Shown here in pieces: positions 41,051 through 53,307 of a stretch of DNA of 64,000 nt. Position numbers and translations under genes: made by a program. The notes beneath the pieces were generated by a model, which saw nothing but the letters and a program-made list of their open reading frames with translations, did no database searches and was not told the origin of the DNA. Origin of the DNA: Zizania palustris (lineage: Eukaryota > Streptophyta > Magnoliopsida > Poales > Poaceae); assembly GCA_019279435.1 (NCBI GenBank), contig JAAALK010000289.1, forward strand, positions 27,024,603-27,088,602, written 5' to 3'. The number at the start of each line of letters is the position of its first letter. The stretch's first letter is position 1.

Positions 41051-43909
41051 ATGATAAATACATCTACATCGGCTACGAGTACCTCTACAATGACTACTAT
41101 GTCTATAATGCTTATGGATCCCATGGGGGCGCAGAGATTGACAATCGCAACATCATGACGCCTACCCTGGCAGATATCCTCGAAGAAGGTCGGGCGAAGA
41201 TCAAGGCAAAGATGAAAGAACTCCAAGATCTCATGCTCGGGGGTTACGTCAAGACACGAGCGGGCTTCATCAAGTGTGACATAAACATCCCCGATCTCGC
41301 CTAGACCAAGGTATCACCAATGTCGCCTCCTTTATCTTCTTTAGAGATTAAGCAAAAGATAGTCGCATCTGTAGATCAAGCCGTTAGCGCTTCGCTAGCA
41401 AACCGTCTAGATTCGGCAGTTAGCCCTCAGGTAGAGGCAACATTTAGAAGGTTCGGCTTTACCAAGGCCGTTCTCCAACTCCAATCACTAGCGTACCCCC
41501 GGTAAATCACATTTATAGCAAAACTAACGACAATACTGGCAAAGCTATCACGTCTCCGTCCTCAACATCCACGGCCGAGACAAGTCACTACACTTACGGC
41601 CAAGCTAACCCTGCTTATTATGCACCGCCTCCACCTACACCTGTGCCATCCTTTCCTGCACTACCTACATTGCACGCTCCTACGCACTCGCATAGACCCA
41701 GGCACATCATATACCCCGAGCCAGCATGGGAGGAGGAGCCCCACGGCCGACATGCAGATGTACCACCATGTGTAGGCTTCGCGCCTCGGGATCGGGCTAG
41801 GGTTTACCGAAAGTCGTACCACGATCACTTCGATACCATACCCTACCCTAATGGCTATAGAGTCCTTGAGTTCACCCAATTCGATGGCGAGGGTAACAAG
41901 ACCACACTAGAGCATGTTAGCCAATTTTGAGCATAGTGTGGAGAAGCTAGTGGGTCGGACGCATTAAAACTTAGACTATTTTCTCTTTCTCTATCTGGCA
42001 CCGCTTTCACTTGGTTTTTGGTGCTGCCGCCTAACTCCGTCCAAACATGGGCCCAATTAGAACAGAAGTTCCTTGAATATTTTTAAACAAGTGAGACAGA
42101 ACTTAGGCTTTCACACTTCACGTCGGTCAAACAGAAATCTAGCAAAAGTGTCTCTAAGTACGTCAAGCGCTTTAGAGACACCAAGAACTGATGTTTTAGT
42201 CTCAACATTTTAGAAAGAGATTTGGCAGATTATGCTTTCAACAGATTGCGTTCTAAAATTAAAGAAAGGCTAGATAACCAAAACTTTTTAGAAGTCTGCC
42301 AAGTCCTAAGTAGGCTCTACTCCAAGAAGGCCGACCCAAGGATAAAAAATTCATTAAAACGTTTAACAAGCCTAGATGGAGCACTACGACGAGGAAGAGT
42401 CGGAGGAAGAAGAAGATTCAGCCGACATGTATGTGGCCAGATGGGCTTAGAACACTAAGAGGAAGCCTATCACTTGTTCTGAGCTACAGCCGTCTCCCAC
42501 TAAGAGTTGGCCCAGCGAAGTTAAATACTCCTTCGATGTAACTAAATGCGATAAAATATTTGATTTCCTCTTGAAGAGCCAGCTTCTTAGGTTGCCCAAC
42601 GGCCAGGTCATCCCAACCATCGACGAGCTAAAGAAGCGCCCCTACTATAAGTGGCATGATTCACATTCTCATTATACTAACGACTGCAATGTTTTCCGTC
42701 GGCAGGTTCAATCAGCCATAGAAGAAGGACGATTGAAAATAGATCCTAGTCTGAAGATGAAGCTGGACAAAGACCCCTTTCCCATGAACACCGTCGACCT
42801 CGACAAGAAGAAGGTACTGATTTGGTCAGGACAGGCTGAGTCACCTAAGGGGAAAGTGGTCGTTATTGGAGAATCACACACACACACACTCGTACTAAGG
42901 AACCCTGAAGTAGGAGTGTGGAAAAACAACATCAACACGTCTCATTCGGCTAGGGCTCGCAAGAAGCCGAATGTAACATAACAAATGCCATTAGATAAAC
43001 ACCTAAAGAAAGTTGAGAAAACAGGCCCTTGGCCAAAAATGACAAGACAGCCGAAGGGGCCAAGACAGCCAAACCCTTCGGAGAAGGAGTTCGGACCCCA
43101 ACAGTCGAACCCCCCGAAGGGTGAGTTCGGACCCCAATGGCCGAACCCTCCGCATAGTGAGTTTGGACCCCATTGGCCGAACCCTCCGCTAGGTGAGTTT
43201 GTACCCCAGTAGCCGAACCCACCTTCGCTCTAGAAGAACCCCCGGTGGGAGAGTTTGGCCCGCAATGGTTGAACATACTCTAGCCTGGTAGGACCCTTCG
43301 CTGATATGGTCCGAAATACCTTCGACGTGGCCGAACCCCCCTCTGGCAATGGGTTTGGCTCATAGTGGGCGAAGCTGCTAGAATAGACGATGCCTCTGCC
43401 ATACTACTGGGCAGGATCCTCATGACCACCGAACTACACCTCGTTGTTGGAGTACCCTTTGTAGTGTGGTGTTGCCCCCTATTTTCCTTCAGTGTTATGA
43501 TTGGCAGGGACAAGTGGACATGGCAAAGGGGAACATTTTTCACAGGTTGTCTGTGGTACCTCTAAATCGAGTCACGCAGGATGAAGCTAAGGAGGATGAG
43601 AGCGAAGAGGCAAAGGAGAGGGAGTCCGAAGCCATCACAGTCAAGGTAGGGTCTCAAGAGGTCCCAATCCCAAAGGCCCCCTCACCGAGGGTCAACGGAG
43701 GTAAGTCCCCTAGTCCGGTCGAGGCCATCACCGAAGCTTGGTCCAATCAGCCTAACGAGTTCGGTCTGACTGACAAGGTGCATAGAGAGGTTCTCACCAA
43801 GCGCAAAGAATACGAGGCCAACCCGGGTAACTCCTATTCGGCCAAAAATCATAGGAACAAGTTGGTGGAGCCCAATACTAAGCCACAACCGTCCTAGGCA
43901 CCTTCAGGC
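41051..43909 (+). pseudogene. gag: gag and linker of G1b, heavily decayed
   Basis: ATG 41051 with a Thr/Ser-rich start, then the same order as G1a: Pro/His-rich region (41600-41760), gag core (41900-42300), acidic tail, KWHDSHSHYTNDCNVF (about 42650), about four 12-residue repeats (43090-43225) and a basic region to 43909. At least three frame changes and many stops make this the most decayed member of the family in the window, as expected if it is the oldest. Confidence 0.78.
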
Positions 43910-44824
43910 ATGTCCAAATCACAGAAGAGGTGCCTACAACATTTGCGATCACAGGAGATGTGCGAGAAGAATGCCAAGGATGAGCAAGACGCCATCTTTG
44001 AGGAAATCCACCCTCGGCCAGTCGTGAAGCAAATATGGAAGCCCAAGTCAGTTGAGGTGAACAACCTGGCTCCCATTACGAGCGACGACAATGATGACAT
44101 GCTCGACGACGACTACACACCCATCTCCAAGGGGCCCACACCTCAAGCAATGGGCATCAACATCGTCATGCTTCTCGCTGAGTTCGCACTACCACGAGAC
44201 AAGGCCGAGGTCTCTTAGTTGAACCTCGGCCAATGAGATGCTATTGTCGAGAAGCCCGAGGATACGACTCATCACTTGAAGCCTCTCTACGTCAAGGGGC
44301 ACATTGATGGAAAGTCGATCTCAAGGATGCTTGTTGATGGTGGTGCCACTGTCAACTTAATGATGTACTCTCTTTTGAAGAATCTCAGTAGGGGCAAGGA
44401 GGATTTAAAGAAAACCAACCTAATGCTCAATGGCTTCAATGGCGAGAGTTCCGAAGCAATGGGCGTGCTCTCCCTAGAGTTGACGGTGGGCAACAAGACG
44501 TTGCCGATAGCATTCTTCGTGGTCAATGTGCAAGGTAAATACAGTGTGCTACTCGGGTGTGATTGGATTCATACAAATTGTTGTATTCCATCTACTTTGC
44601 ACCAGTGCCTAATGCAGTGGGATGGCGATGATGTGGAGGTCGTACCAGCGGATACTTCGAGCCAAGTAGCATTGGCCGATGTATCTATCGACGTCGTCCA
44701 TGATAAACTAGAGTCTCTATCAGGTAGAGACCTCTCGGATTACAACTTCGTTAGCGTGTCCAGGGGATGTTTTGTACCCATTTCTGTGAAGATGGCTGGC
44801 GTAGCACGACTAGTTCTAAACTAG
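43910..44824 (+). pseudogene. pro: Protease region of G1b
   Basis: From 44276 a clean frame encodes the aspartic protease with RMLVDGGATVNLMMYSLLK and LLGCDWIHTN, ending at TAG 44822. The upstream part 43910-44218 is the basic segment before protease, closed by a TAG at 44216. A second TAG and an ATG at 44830 follow, as in G1a. Confidence 0.8.
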
Positions 44825-44829
44825 TAGTC

Positions 44830-45015
44830 ATGTCTAGTAAGAGCAATCTTGATTGGCTAAAGTCTCGTGTGGAGCAATATCGGTCTTCTAAAGAAGGTAT
44901 TGCCGAAGCCATTGAAGATTTTAGCGAGGTAGAAAAGTTAGGTGAAGGTTTCACGTCGGCCGATTCTTTAGAAGAGGTTGATATAGGAAATGGTAGTATT
45001 CCGAGGATGACTTTT
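44830..45015 (+). pseudogene. rt: RT N-terminal fragment of G1b
   Basis: SNLDWLKSRVEQYRSS and EDFSEVEKLGEGF match the start of the G1a RT. The frame is cut at 45015 where the next LTR begins, so G1c is inserted here. The remainder of G1b should lie to the right of the window. Confidence 0.83.
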
Positions 45016-46358
45016 TGTTTATAGCAAAAAATGGCATTAATGGTCAAAATAGGCGAAACACTAAAATTGGTATTTTTGACCGAAAATATGTCAATCCCTG
45101 GCACAGGCCAATCTGACCAGCCATAGTAGGCTGGTCCAACCGGCCATGTTGGCCCGGTCAGACCGGCCCAATGGGTCCGATCAGACCGGCACAGAACTAA
45201 AAATTAGAGATAAAAGGGGATTCGGACTATTTTTATCCAAATCATATCCAAACTGATTTTTGGTCGACTCCTACTTGAATTTTGTGCCAGGATACACTAG
45301 ACTAACCCCTATAAATATAGGGGCAAGGTTGATCCATGGGGGATCTAAACACAATCAACTCCTACACAAAGCCCTAGCTTTGAATCGCACTACTTTACTT
45401 TACTTTTTCGCATTAGTTCGTACATCTTCGTGGGTTTGTGCTGGAAGCCCTCCGTCCGTTGTGTACGTCATCACGGTATTCCTTGCTGGTTCACTTGTGA
45501 ACCTCCCGTTAATCCACGTAACGGATTGCTATATCTTTTTATCGGTTTTATTTTGACTACACTTAACAATTTGGCGTCCTGGCCAAATTGTGTTTGATCT
45601 TTCACTGTTTTTGCAGAGCCATTGTATTCATAATCTCCGCCAAAGAGTTTTGGGGGCAATTGGATTTCATCTACAAGGGTTGCTGAAGTCTAGCAGATCA
45701 GATCTGCTACTATCGGTCTGACTTACGGTAGGGCCGGTACGATCGACGCCCTTGTCACGCCGTTGTCGGCAACGGCTAGACTGACCGACGAGCCTTCGCC
45801 GATTCGACCGAGCCCCTTGGCCATGCCAAAGCCTCACTGCACCGAAGCCCACGTGCAAAGCCCTCTGCCGAATCCCTCCACATTATATCTCGAAGTCATA
45901 TACGTCTTCGGTCTAACCGAGGAGACATCACCGGTTCGACTGGGTTCGTCCAAATGGTTGCCCCGAGGCTCCCTTCGCTTTGCGCCGAGGGTGGCATTCG
46001 AACCACCTTCGGGGTATTTTGCCACTCGGCACCTCTGGTCTGACCAAGGTTACACCTCTGATCTGACCGGGTTAATAGGCCGAAGGTACCTTCGGGACCC
46101 TTCAGGCCAATTTGCTGTTATAGTCCGGAATCGGCTCTGAATAGGCCGATTTCAGGTATTTATATTATTTTGTCTATCTTACATTATTATTAAACACTTT
46201 CGGCCAATTGGATTTAAATACTAATTATTTATCTAATTGCCTGGCGACTCCATCCCCCTTATCACTATTGAGGGTAGTCCGAACGAGACGTCGGTATCGT
46301 TGCGATACTTTTGGACGTCGAACTGTCCCAAGTGCGGGGACGCATTTTAGCGTCAACA
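45016..46358 (+). repeat. 5' LTR of G1c (1343 bp)
   Basis: Begins TGTTTATAGC (one change from TGTTGATAGC) and ends GCGTCAACA. U3 contains a run of GGTCAGACCGG/GACCAGCC motifs (about 45104-45190) in place of the GAAGCTTCGG motifs of G1a. TATA box TATAAATA at 45310. Only one 54-bp unit is recognisable (about 45480-45535). It is therefore a distinct subfamily. Confidence 0.83.
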
Positions 46359-46365
46359 CACTTTT

Positions 46366-46383
46366 CGGCGACTCCGCTGGGGA
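46366..46383 (+). other. Primer binding site of G1c
   Basis: CGGCGACTCCGCTGGGGA, eight bases after the LTR end. Confidence 0.7.
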
Positions 46384-46689
46384 CAATGCCAACTATGATG
46401 GGAACATATACATGGCTACGAGTACCTATACTATGTCCACATTGACTACATCGTCAATGAGTACACTGGGAGCACGGACATCGATGACCGCAACATTATG
46501 ACGCCCACCATTCCACCATGGCTGACATAACCGAGGAAGAACGAGAAAATATCGAAGTGAAAAAGAAAGAACTCAAAGATCTTATGCTCAGGGACTGCAT
46601 AAAGACATTCTCGGGCTTCATCATGCGCAACACCCCCAATCTCACCCAGGTAGCGCCATCATCGCCTCATGTGTCTTCTTTAAAAGTTG
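46384..46689 (+). pseudogene. gag: gag N-terminal fragment of G1c
   Basis: Thr/Ser-rich start (ATG 46395), then a Glu/Lys-rich block corresponding to AEDRAEIEAKLKAL of G1d. It breaks off at 46689 where the G1d LTR begins. Frame shifts are present. The rest of G1c is not in the window. Confidence 0.72.
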
Positions 46690-48014
46690 TGTTGATAGCA
46701 ATAAATGGAATAAATGGTTAAGATTGTCAAAATATCATTTTTGGTAATTTGGGCCGAAAATACACATGTCTCGGGTCAGGCCGAAGCCCTACAGGGCCGA
46801 AGGACCATTGGGCTATGGGCTCTGGAAACTTCCAGCCAGCCCACGTCCTTCAGCCACGAAGCCTTCGAAGGCCCACCCCACCAAAGCTTCGGCCCAAGAA
46901 GCAGGCTTCGCCGAAGGCCCACTTTGGGTAGAGATGGAGTTGGACCCGATTCTAGCTAAGAGTTTATCTCTATTCAGCTGAATTATAGAAGATTAGATTA
47001 GAGGTCTAGCCCCTATAAATACAGGAGCGAAGCCGGTTCAAAGCCCCCCCAACAAAATCAACCACAAAGCCCTAGATTTGAATCGCATTTACTTTATCTT
47101 TACTTTCTGTACTCTTCGTGGGTTTGCCTGGAAGCCCTCTGATGGCCACTTCAGAATAGTGGTAATCCTTGTTACTTCGCTTGTGAAGTATCCGTTAATC
47201 TACGTAATAGATTGCTATCGCCTTGTTACTTCGCTTGTGAAGTATCCATTAATCTATGTAATAGATTGATATCGTCTTGTTACTTCGCCTGTGAAGTATC
47301 CGCTAATCTGCATATCAAATAGCTACCTTCGCCACTAGTGAAACACTTAGCAGAATTCGGTCCTCAGGCCGACTTGGTATTTCGAATCCACTCTGTTGTA
47401 GGTTTCCACGTTCGGAGCTACTTCGTCGGAGGTGTCCGGAGCTAAGAGATCGGTTTCGGAGGTTGCCAGAACACCCTTCGGTGAGACTGTTACTTCGACC
47501 GCATGCTCCGTTAGCAAACTTCGTCACGTTAGGCTTCGCCACACTCGTACTCTGCTCTGGACGAAGTCACGCTCATGCGTTGCGTTTGAGTCATTATTCT
47601 GTATCTTACTGTATTAGAGACTTCGCACTGAACCCCCTGTTCGGAGGTGATTGTGCTTCCAGATCCGTTTGGAGTTCATCTTCAGCCAGATCAGTCCGAA
47701 CACCGAAGGTACCCTTCGGCGGGACACTTCGCATCATACGCCGAAGGTATACTTCGGTGACCCCTTTCGCACCATATTCGAAGTAGACAAGCTCCGACCT
47801 GTTTGCTGATTTATTCTGTTTAATATATTTCTTTCGTGTAATCGGATTATTTTGTGTGATCTGATTGCCTAGCGACTCCACCCCCCTTACCACGACAAAG
47901 GGTAGTTGGAACACGACATCGATGCTGTGTTACGCTTAGGCTTGTCCATAAGTATACGCACACTTTTGGATCATCGAACAGACCCAAGTGCAGGGGCACG
48001 TTTTCGTGTCAACA
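46690..48014 (+). repeat. 5' LTR of G1d (1325 bp)
   Basis: TGTTGATAGC to TGTCAACA. TATA box TATAAATA at 47014. Three 54-bp direct repeats start at 47171, 47225 and 47279. It is closer to the G1a and D LTRs than to the G1c LTR by its motifs. Confidence 0.87.
47171..47332 (+). repeat. Three 54-bp direct repeats in the G1d LTR
   Basis: Each unit begins GTTACTTCGC and includes GTGAAGTATCC and a TAATAGATTG-type block. The same unit is present twice in D (minus strand) and twice in G1a, always downstream of the TATA box. Confidence 0.9.
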
Positions 48015-48021
48015 CACTTTT

Positions 48022-48039
48022 TGGTGACTCCGTTGGGGA
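48022..48039 (+). other. Primer binding site of G1d
   Basis: TGGTGACTCCGTTGGGGA, seven bases after the LTR end. Confidence 0.7.
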
Positions 48040-48053
48040 AAGGCTACGCCAAC

Positions 48054-49961
48054 ATGACGGGTACGTCTACATCGGCCACCGGTACATCTACAATGACTAC
48101 TACATCTACACTATCGATGGACACCATAGGAGGCACAGATATCGACAACCGCAACATCCTAACACCTATTGTTGAAGATATTTCCGCAGAAGACCGAGCA
48201 GAGATCGAGGCAAAGTTGAAGGCGCTCCAAGACACGATGCTTGGGGGCTACGTTAAGACATTCGCATGCTTCATCAAGCGCGACATCATTGCCCCGACCT
48301 TGCTCGGATCCAGGTAACACCCGTATCGCCTCGTTTATGTTCTTTAGAGATTGAGCAAAAAATAGCCACATCAGTAGATCAGGCCGTTAGCGCTTCGGTA
48401 TCCAACCGTTTGGATTCGGCAGTTAGCTCCCAAGTAGAGGCAACTCTTAGAAGGTTCGGCTGTACTGAGGCCGTACCACTAGCCCCTATTGCTAGTCTAC
48501 CTCCGGAAAATCATGTGTATAGCAGAACTGACGATAGCACTGGCAAGACCGTTACGTCTCTGGCCTCAACAACCATAGCCAAGACTAGTCATTATGCTTA
48601 CGGCCAAGCTAGCACCGCGTACCATGCACCACCACCACCTGCGCCGGTACCAGCACTGCCCGCGCTGCCCACGCCACATTCACGGGTACCTGGTCTCGAG
48701 CACGTCGTACAGTTAGCGCGTAGGGAAGAGGCCCATGGCCGACACGCCGATATCCCACCGCGTGTCGTGCCCCCGCATGAGAGACGTGCACAGGCCGCAG
48801 GCCAAGATGACCTGGAGGAGCGAATCCGCGCACTATTTAGAGAATGTGCCGGCTTCGTGCCTAGGGGTCGGGTTAGGGTTTACCGTAAGCCACACCCCGA
48901 CTATTTTGATACAATACCCTACCTCGCGGCTATAGAATCCCCGAATTCACTAAGTTCGATGGCGAGGGTAGCAAAACCACACTAGAGCATGTTAGTCAAT
49001 TTTTAGCACAGTGTGGAGAAGCTAGCGGGACAGACGCTCTAAAAATTAGACTATTTTCTCTCTCCCTATCCGACACCGCTTTCACTTGGTTTTCGGCGCT
49101 CCTACTGAACTCCGTTCAGATGTGGGATGATTTGGAATGAAAATTCCATGATTACTTTTACACAGGCGAGACAGAACTTAGGCTTTCACACTTGACATCG
49201 GTTAGGCAAAAATCTAACGAGAACGTCTCTGAGTACATCAAGCGTTTTAGGGATACTAGAAACCGATGTTTCAGCCTTAGTATTTCAGAAAGGGATTTGG
49301 CGGAACTAGCTTTTAATGGGTTGCATTCCGAGATTAGAGAAAGATTAGACAACCAGAACTTTTTAGAGGTTAGCCAAGGCTTGCAGCAGGATCTAGTCTA
49401 GGAAGGCCGAGCCAAAGATAAAAAGTTTATTAAAACGTTTAACAACCCTCGGGCTGAAAACCACGTCATGGAACGCTCCGAAGAGGAGGAATCAGAAGAG
49501 GAGGATTCGGCTGACATGTACATGGCCAAATGGGTTTGGAACGCTAAGAGTAAACCTATCACTTGCTCCAAATTACGACCGTCTCCCACGAAGAATCAGC
49601 CTAGTGAGGTCAAGTACTCATTCGATATAACTAAGTGTGATAAATATTTGATTTTCTCTTAAAGAACCAGCTTCTTAGGTTGCCTAAAGGTCAAGTCAGT
49701 CCCTCTACCGATGAGTTGAAGAAACATCAATACTGTAAGTGGCATGACTCACACTCACATAATACTAACAACTGCAATGTTTTTCAACGGCAGGTTCAAT
49801 CGGCCATAGAAGAAGGACGATTGAAAATAGACCACAATCCAAAGATGAAGCTGGACAAAGATCCCTTCCCCATCAACGCCGTCGACCTCGGCGAGAAGAA
49901 GGTGTTGATTCTGCCAGAACAGGCAGAGTCGGCTAAAAGGAAGGCATTATTTGTTGGATAG
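48054..49961 (+). pseudogene. gag: gag of G1d, decayed
   Basis: ATG 48054 with a Thr/Ser-rich start and EDRAEIEAKLKALQ. A shift near 48300 leads to the frame with a Pro/His-rich region (to 48985). Another shift near 48930 precedes the gag core (48940-49360, with EYIKRFRDTRNRCFSL), acidic tail and KWHDSHSHNTNNCNVF (about 49740). Stops include TGA 49138, TAG 49399 and TAG 49959. It is less decayed than G1b. Confidence 0.8.
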
Positions 49962-52010
49962 CCGCGCACACGCACGCTCATACCTAAGAACCCCGAGGTG
50001 GGAGTGTGGAAGCAAAATGCTAAAATTCCTTCGGCTAAGGCTCACATGAAGCCGAAGGTAACGTATAAGATGTTGTTAAACAAACACCAAAGAAAAGCCA
50101 AGGAAACAAGCCCCCGCACTAAAAAACTAAGTCGACCGAAGGGCCCAAGACTTCCGGAGGGTGGCTTTGGACCGCAGTGGCCGAGCCCTCCTCGTGATGG
50201 CTTCGGACCACAGTGGCCGAACCATCCGCACGGTGACTTCAGACCGCAGTGGCCGAACCCTCCGCACGGCGACTCCGAACCACAGTGGCCTAACGCTCCA
50301 TGCAGTGGCTTCAGACCTTAGTGGCCAAATTCCCTGTACAGTAACTTCGGACCCCATTGGCCGAAACCCATGCAGAGCGAGTTAGGCCCCCAATGGCTGA
50401 ACCCCGCACCATTTTGGATGAGTCCTTTGATAGGAGACTTTGGCCCGCACTGGTCGAACATACCTCCGGCCTGGCAGGACCCCTCGCTGACATGGTCCGA
50501 GACACCATCGACTCTACAGAACCCCCCTCCGGGTAATGGGTTAGACTCACAGTGGGCGAGGCCACTGGAGCTACCGATGCCTCCGCCGTACAACTGGGCG
50601 GGGACTCCATTGTCTCCGTATGTATCACAGCTGGAGTACCCTTCGCAACTTAATGCTATGCCTTGTTTTCCTTCAGAGTATTATGAATGGCAGGGACAAA
50701 TAGACGCAGCGGAGGGAGGCATCATCCACAGGCTATCCGTGGTACCTCCGAATCGGCCCGAGCAGAGCGGAGTCGAAGAATACAGGTGCAAAGAGGCCGA
50801 GGATAGGGAGTCCGAAGCTATCATAGTCAGAGTAGGCTCTCAGGAAGTCCCAATCCCGAAGGCCCCATCGCCGAAGTCCGACGGAGGTGAGTCCCCTGCT
50901 TCGGCCGAAGCCCGCGCCGAAGCCTGGTCTGATTGGCCGAACAAGGCCGGTCCGACTACCGGGGTCCACAACGAAGGCCCCTCCAAATACAGAGTGCACG
51001 AGGCCAAGGTGGGCAATACCACTTCGGCTAAAGTTGACAGGAACCAGACAGTAGCACCTGGCACCAAGCCACAACCATCTTGGGAACCTCCAAGCATGTC
51101 CAAATCACAAAAGAGACGCCTGCAACGACTACGGGCACAAGAGATGCGTGAGAAGAAAGCTGAGGACGAGTGGGATGCTATTTTTGAAGAAATCCGTCCT
51201 TGACCAACTATAAGACAGGGATGGAGGATGAAGCCGGTTGAGATGACCAACCTAGCTCCTAGTCTGAGCGACGACAATGACGACATGCTCGATGACGACT
51301 ACTTGCCTATCTCCGAGGGGCCTGCACCCCAGGCGATGGACATCAATGCCGTCATGCTGCCCGCCGAGTTTGCCCTACCGCAGGATGAGGCCGAGGTCAC
51401 TCAGTTGAACCTCGGCCCACGCAACGCTATTTTTGAGAAGCCCGAGGGATCGACTCACCATCTGAAGCCTCTCTATGTTAGAGGTCACATTGACAGAAAG
51501 CAGATTTCTCGGATGCTTGTCGACGGTGGCACGGCAGTTAATCTAATGCCTTACTCACTGTTGAAGAAGCTTGGCAGGGACGAGGACGATCTAAAGAAGA
51601 CCAACTTGATGCTCAATGGCTTCAACAGCGAGAGTTCCGAGGCCAAGGGCGTGCTCTCCATGGAGTTGACAATGGGCAATAAGACGTTGCCAACTGCATT
51701 TTTCATCGTCGATGTACAAGGTAACTACAGCGTGGTACTTGGGCGCGACTGGATTCACGCGAATTGTTGCATTCCTTCTACTCTGCACCAGTGCCTAATT
51801 CAGTGGGACGGCGATGAAGTAGAAGTCATTCCCGCAGCTACTTCGGCCCAAGTGGCATTGGCCGATGTATCAGTTGACGCCGTTCGCAACAAGGTAGAGT
51901 GTTTGTCAGGTAGAGATCTTTCAGATTACGATTTTGTTAGCGTGTCCAGAGGACGTTTTGTACAAGTGTCTGTAAAGCCGGCTAGTGTAGCATGGCTGTT
52001 TTTGTATTAG
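49962..52010 (+). pseudogene. pro: Linker and protease of G1d
   Basis: One frame with internal stops TAG 50319 and TGA 51201. Seven 12-residue FGPQWPNPP-type repeats (50163-50414), a Pro/Trp region, a basic KSQKRRLQRLRAQEM segment, then aspartic protease with RMLVDGGTAVNLMPYSLLKKLG and VLGRDWIHAN. It ends TAG 52008 followed by TAG and ATG as in G1a and G1b. Confidence 0.82.
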
Positions 52011-52015
52011 TAGTC

Positions 52016-52750
52016 ATGTCTAGCAAGAGTAATCTGGATTAGCTAAACTCTCGTGTAGAGTAGTATAGGTCTAATAAAGACGGTATTGCCGAGGCCATCG
52101 AGGACTTTAGCGAAGTAGAGAAATTAGGACAATGTTTTGTGTCGGCTGATCCCTTAGAAGAAGTTGACATAGGTGATGGTAGCATCCTGAGGCCGACTTT
52201 TGTAAACCAACATTTACAGCCTGATGAAAAGGCCAAGGTAATAAATTTGCTTCGGTCGTATGCCAATTGTTTCGCATGGGAGTATAGCAAGATGCCAGGA
52301 CTAAGCCGCGAGCTCGTGGAGCATCGGCTACCTATCAAGTCTGAATTTAGGCCGTATAAACAGCCTCCTCGTCACTTTAACTCGGTCGTCTATGACTGAG
52401 TTAAAGAAGAAGTAGAGCGACTGCTCAAAGCTGGATTTATTAGGCCATGCAGGTATGCAAAATGGGTTGCTAACATTGTGCCTGTAGAGAAGAAAGGGAG
52501 CGACAAGATACGAGTGTGTATTGACTTCAGGGATCTGAACAAGGCCACTCCGAAGGACGAGTATCCGATGCCAATAGCCAACATGCTAATCAACGATGCT
52601 TTAGGACACAAGGTACTAAGTTTTCTTGATGGCAATGCTGGTTATAATCAAATCTTTATGGCTGAAGAGGACGTCTACAAGACTGCCTTTCGATGCCCTG
52701 GTTTTGTTGGTTTATTCGAGTCGGTCGTTATGACTTTTGGTTTGAATAAT
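52016..52750 (+). pseudogene. rt: RT N-terminal part of G1d, cut by gypsy F
   Basis: ATG 52016. The first codons have stops (TAG 52037 and others), then from 52139 an RT extension and, from 52478, KIRVCIDFRDLNKATPKDEYPMPIANML, SFLDGNAGYNQI and VMTFGLNN. It stops before the catalytic motif at 52750, the base before the F 5' LTR. An in-frame TGA lies near 52397. Confidence 0.85.
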
Positions 52751-53245
52751 TGTTGGGGGAAAATATCCCATCTTTGGGGTTATTGCCGTAACAGCACAAA
52801 AGCAGATAATGGATTCGAAGGTTTCAAGACGTCCATCTTCGAAGATACCCTGAGTCAAGCTCGAAGTACGAAGATAGGCATTGATTCGGAGTACATCTTC
52901 GAACTAAGGCTTTTTGAGATCTTTATTGCCAGCTAAGATGGAAGATTTATCTTTTATATTATTAGATTAGTCTTTTACCATTTTAGCCCTATCAAGGGTA
53001 CCGAATAGTTTCTACTATGTCGGTTGTAATAGAGAGGTAAATAGGTCTTTTCCTTAATATTTGGGCCTATAAATACCCCCCATTTCACCCTGTAATAGGG
53101 ACCGAATACAAGTTATTCAATACACACATTCAAACTATTCTAAGATATTATCCTTTCGGAGGCTTAGAACAGTTCCCTTCGCAAACACTTCGTTTGTTAG
53201 TTTCTAATCTACAGAAACCTGTTAGCGTAATCTTTTACGTCAACA
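52751..53245 (+). repeat. 5' LTR of gypsy F (495 bp)
   Basis: TGTTGGGGGAAAATAT to TTACGTCAACA. TATA box TATAAATA at 53068. Same length as the LTR of C. Inserted in the RT frame of G1d. Confidence 0.93.
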
Positions 53246-53247
53246 GT

Positions 53248-53265
53248 TGGCGCCGTCCGTGGGGA
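53248..53265 (+). other. Primer binding site of gypsy F
   Basis: TGGCGCCGTCCGTGGGGA two bases after the LTR end. It differs from the G1 family site, so the two gypsy families use different primers. The tRNA was not identified. Confidence 0.8.
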
Positions 53266-53307
53266 ACCTAGTCCAAAAAACTTCATTCTCTACCAATTTC
53301 TTACATC

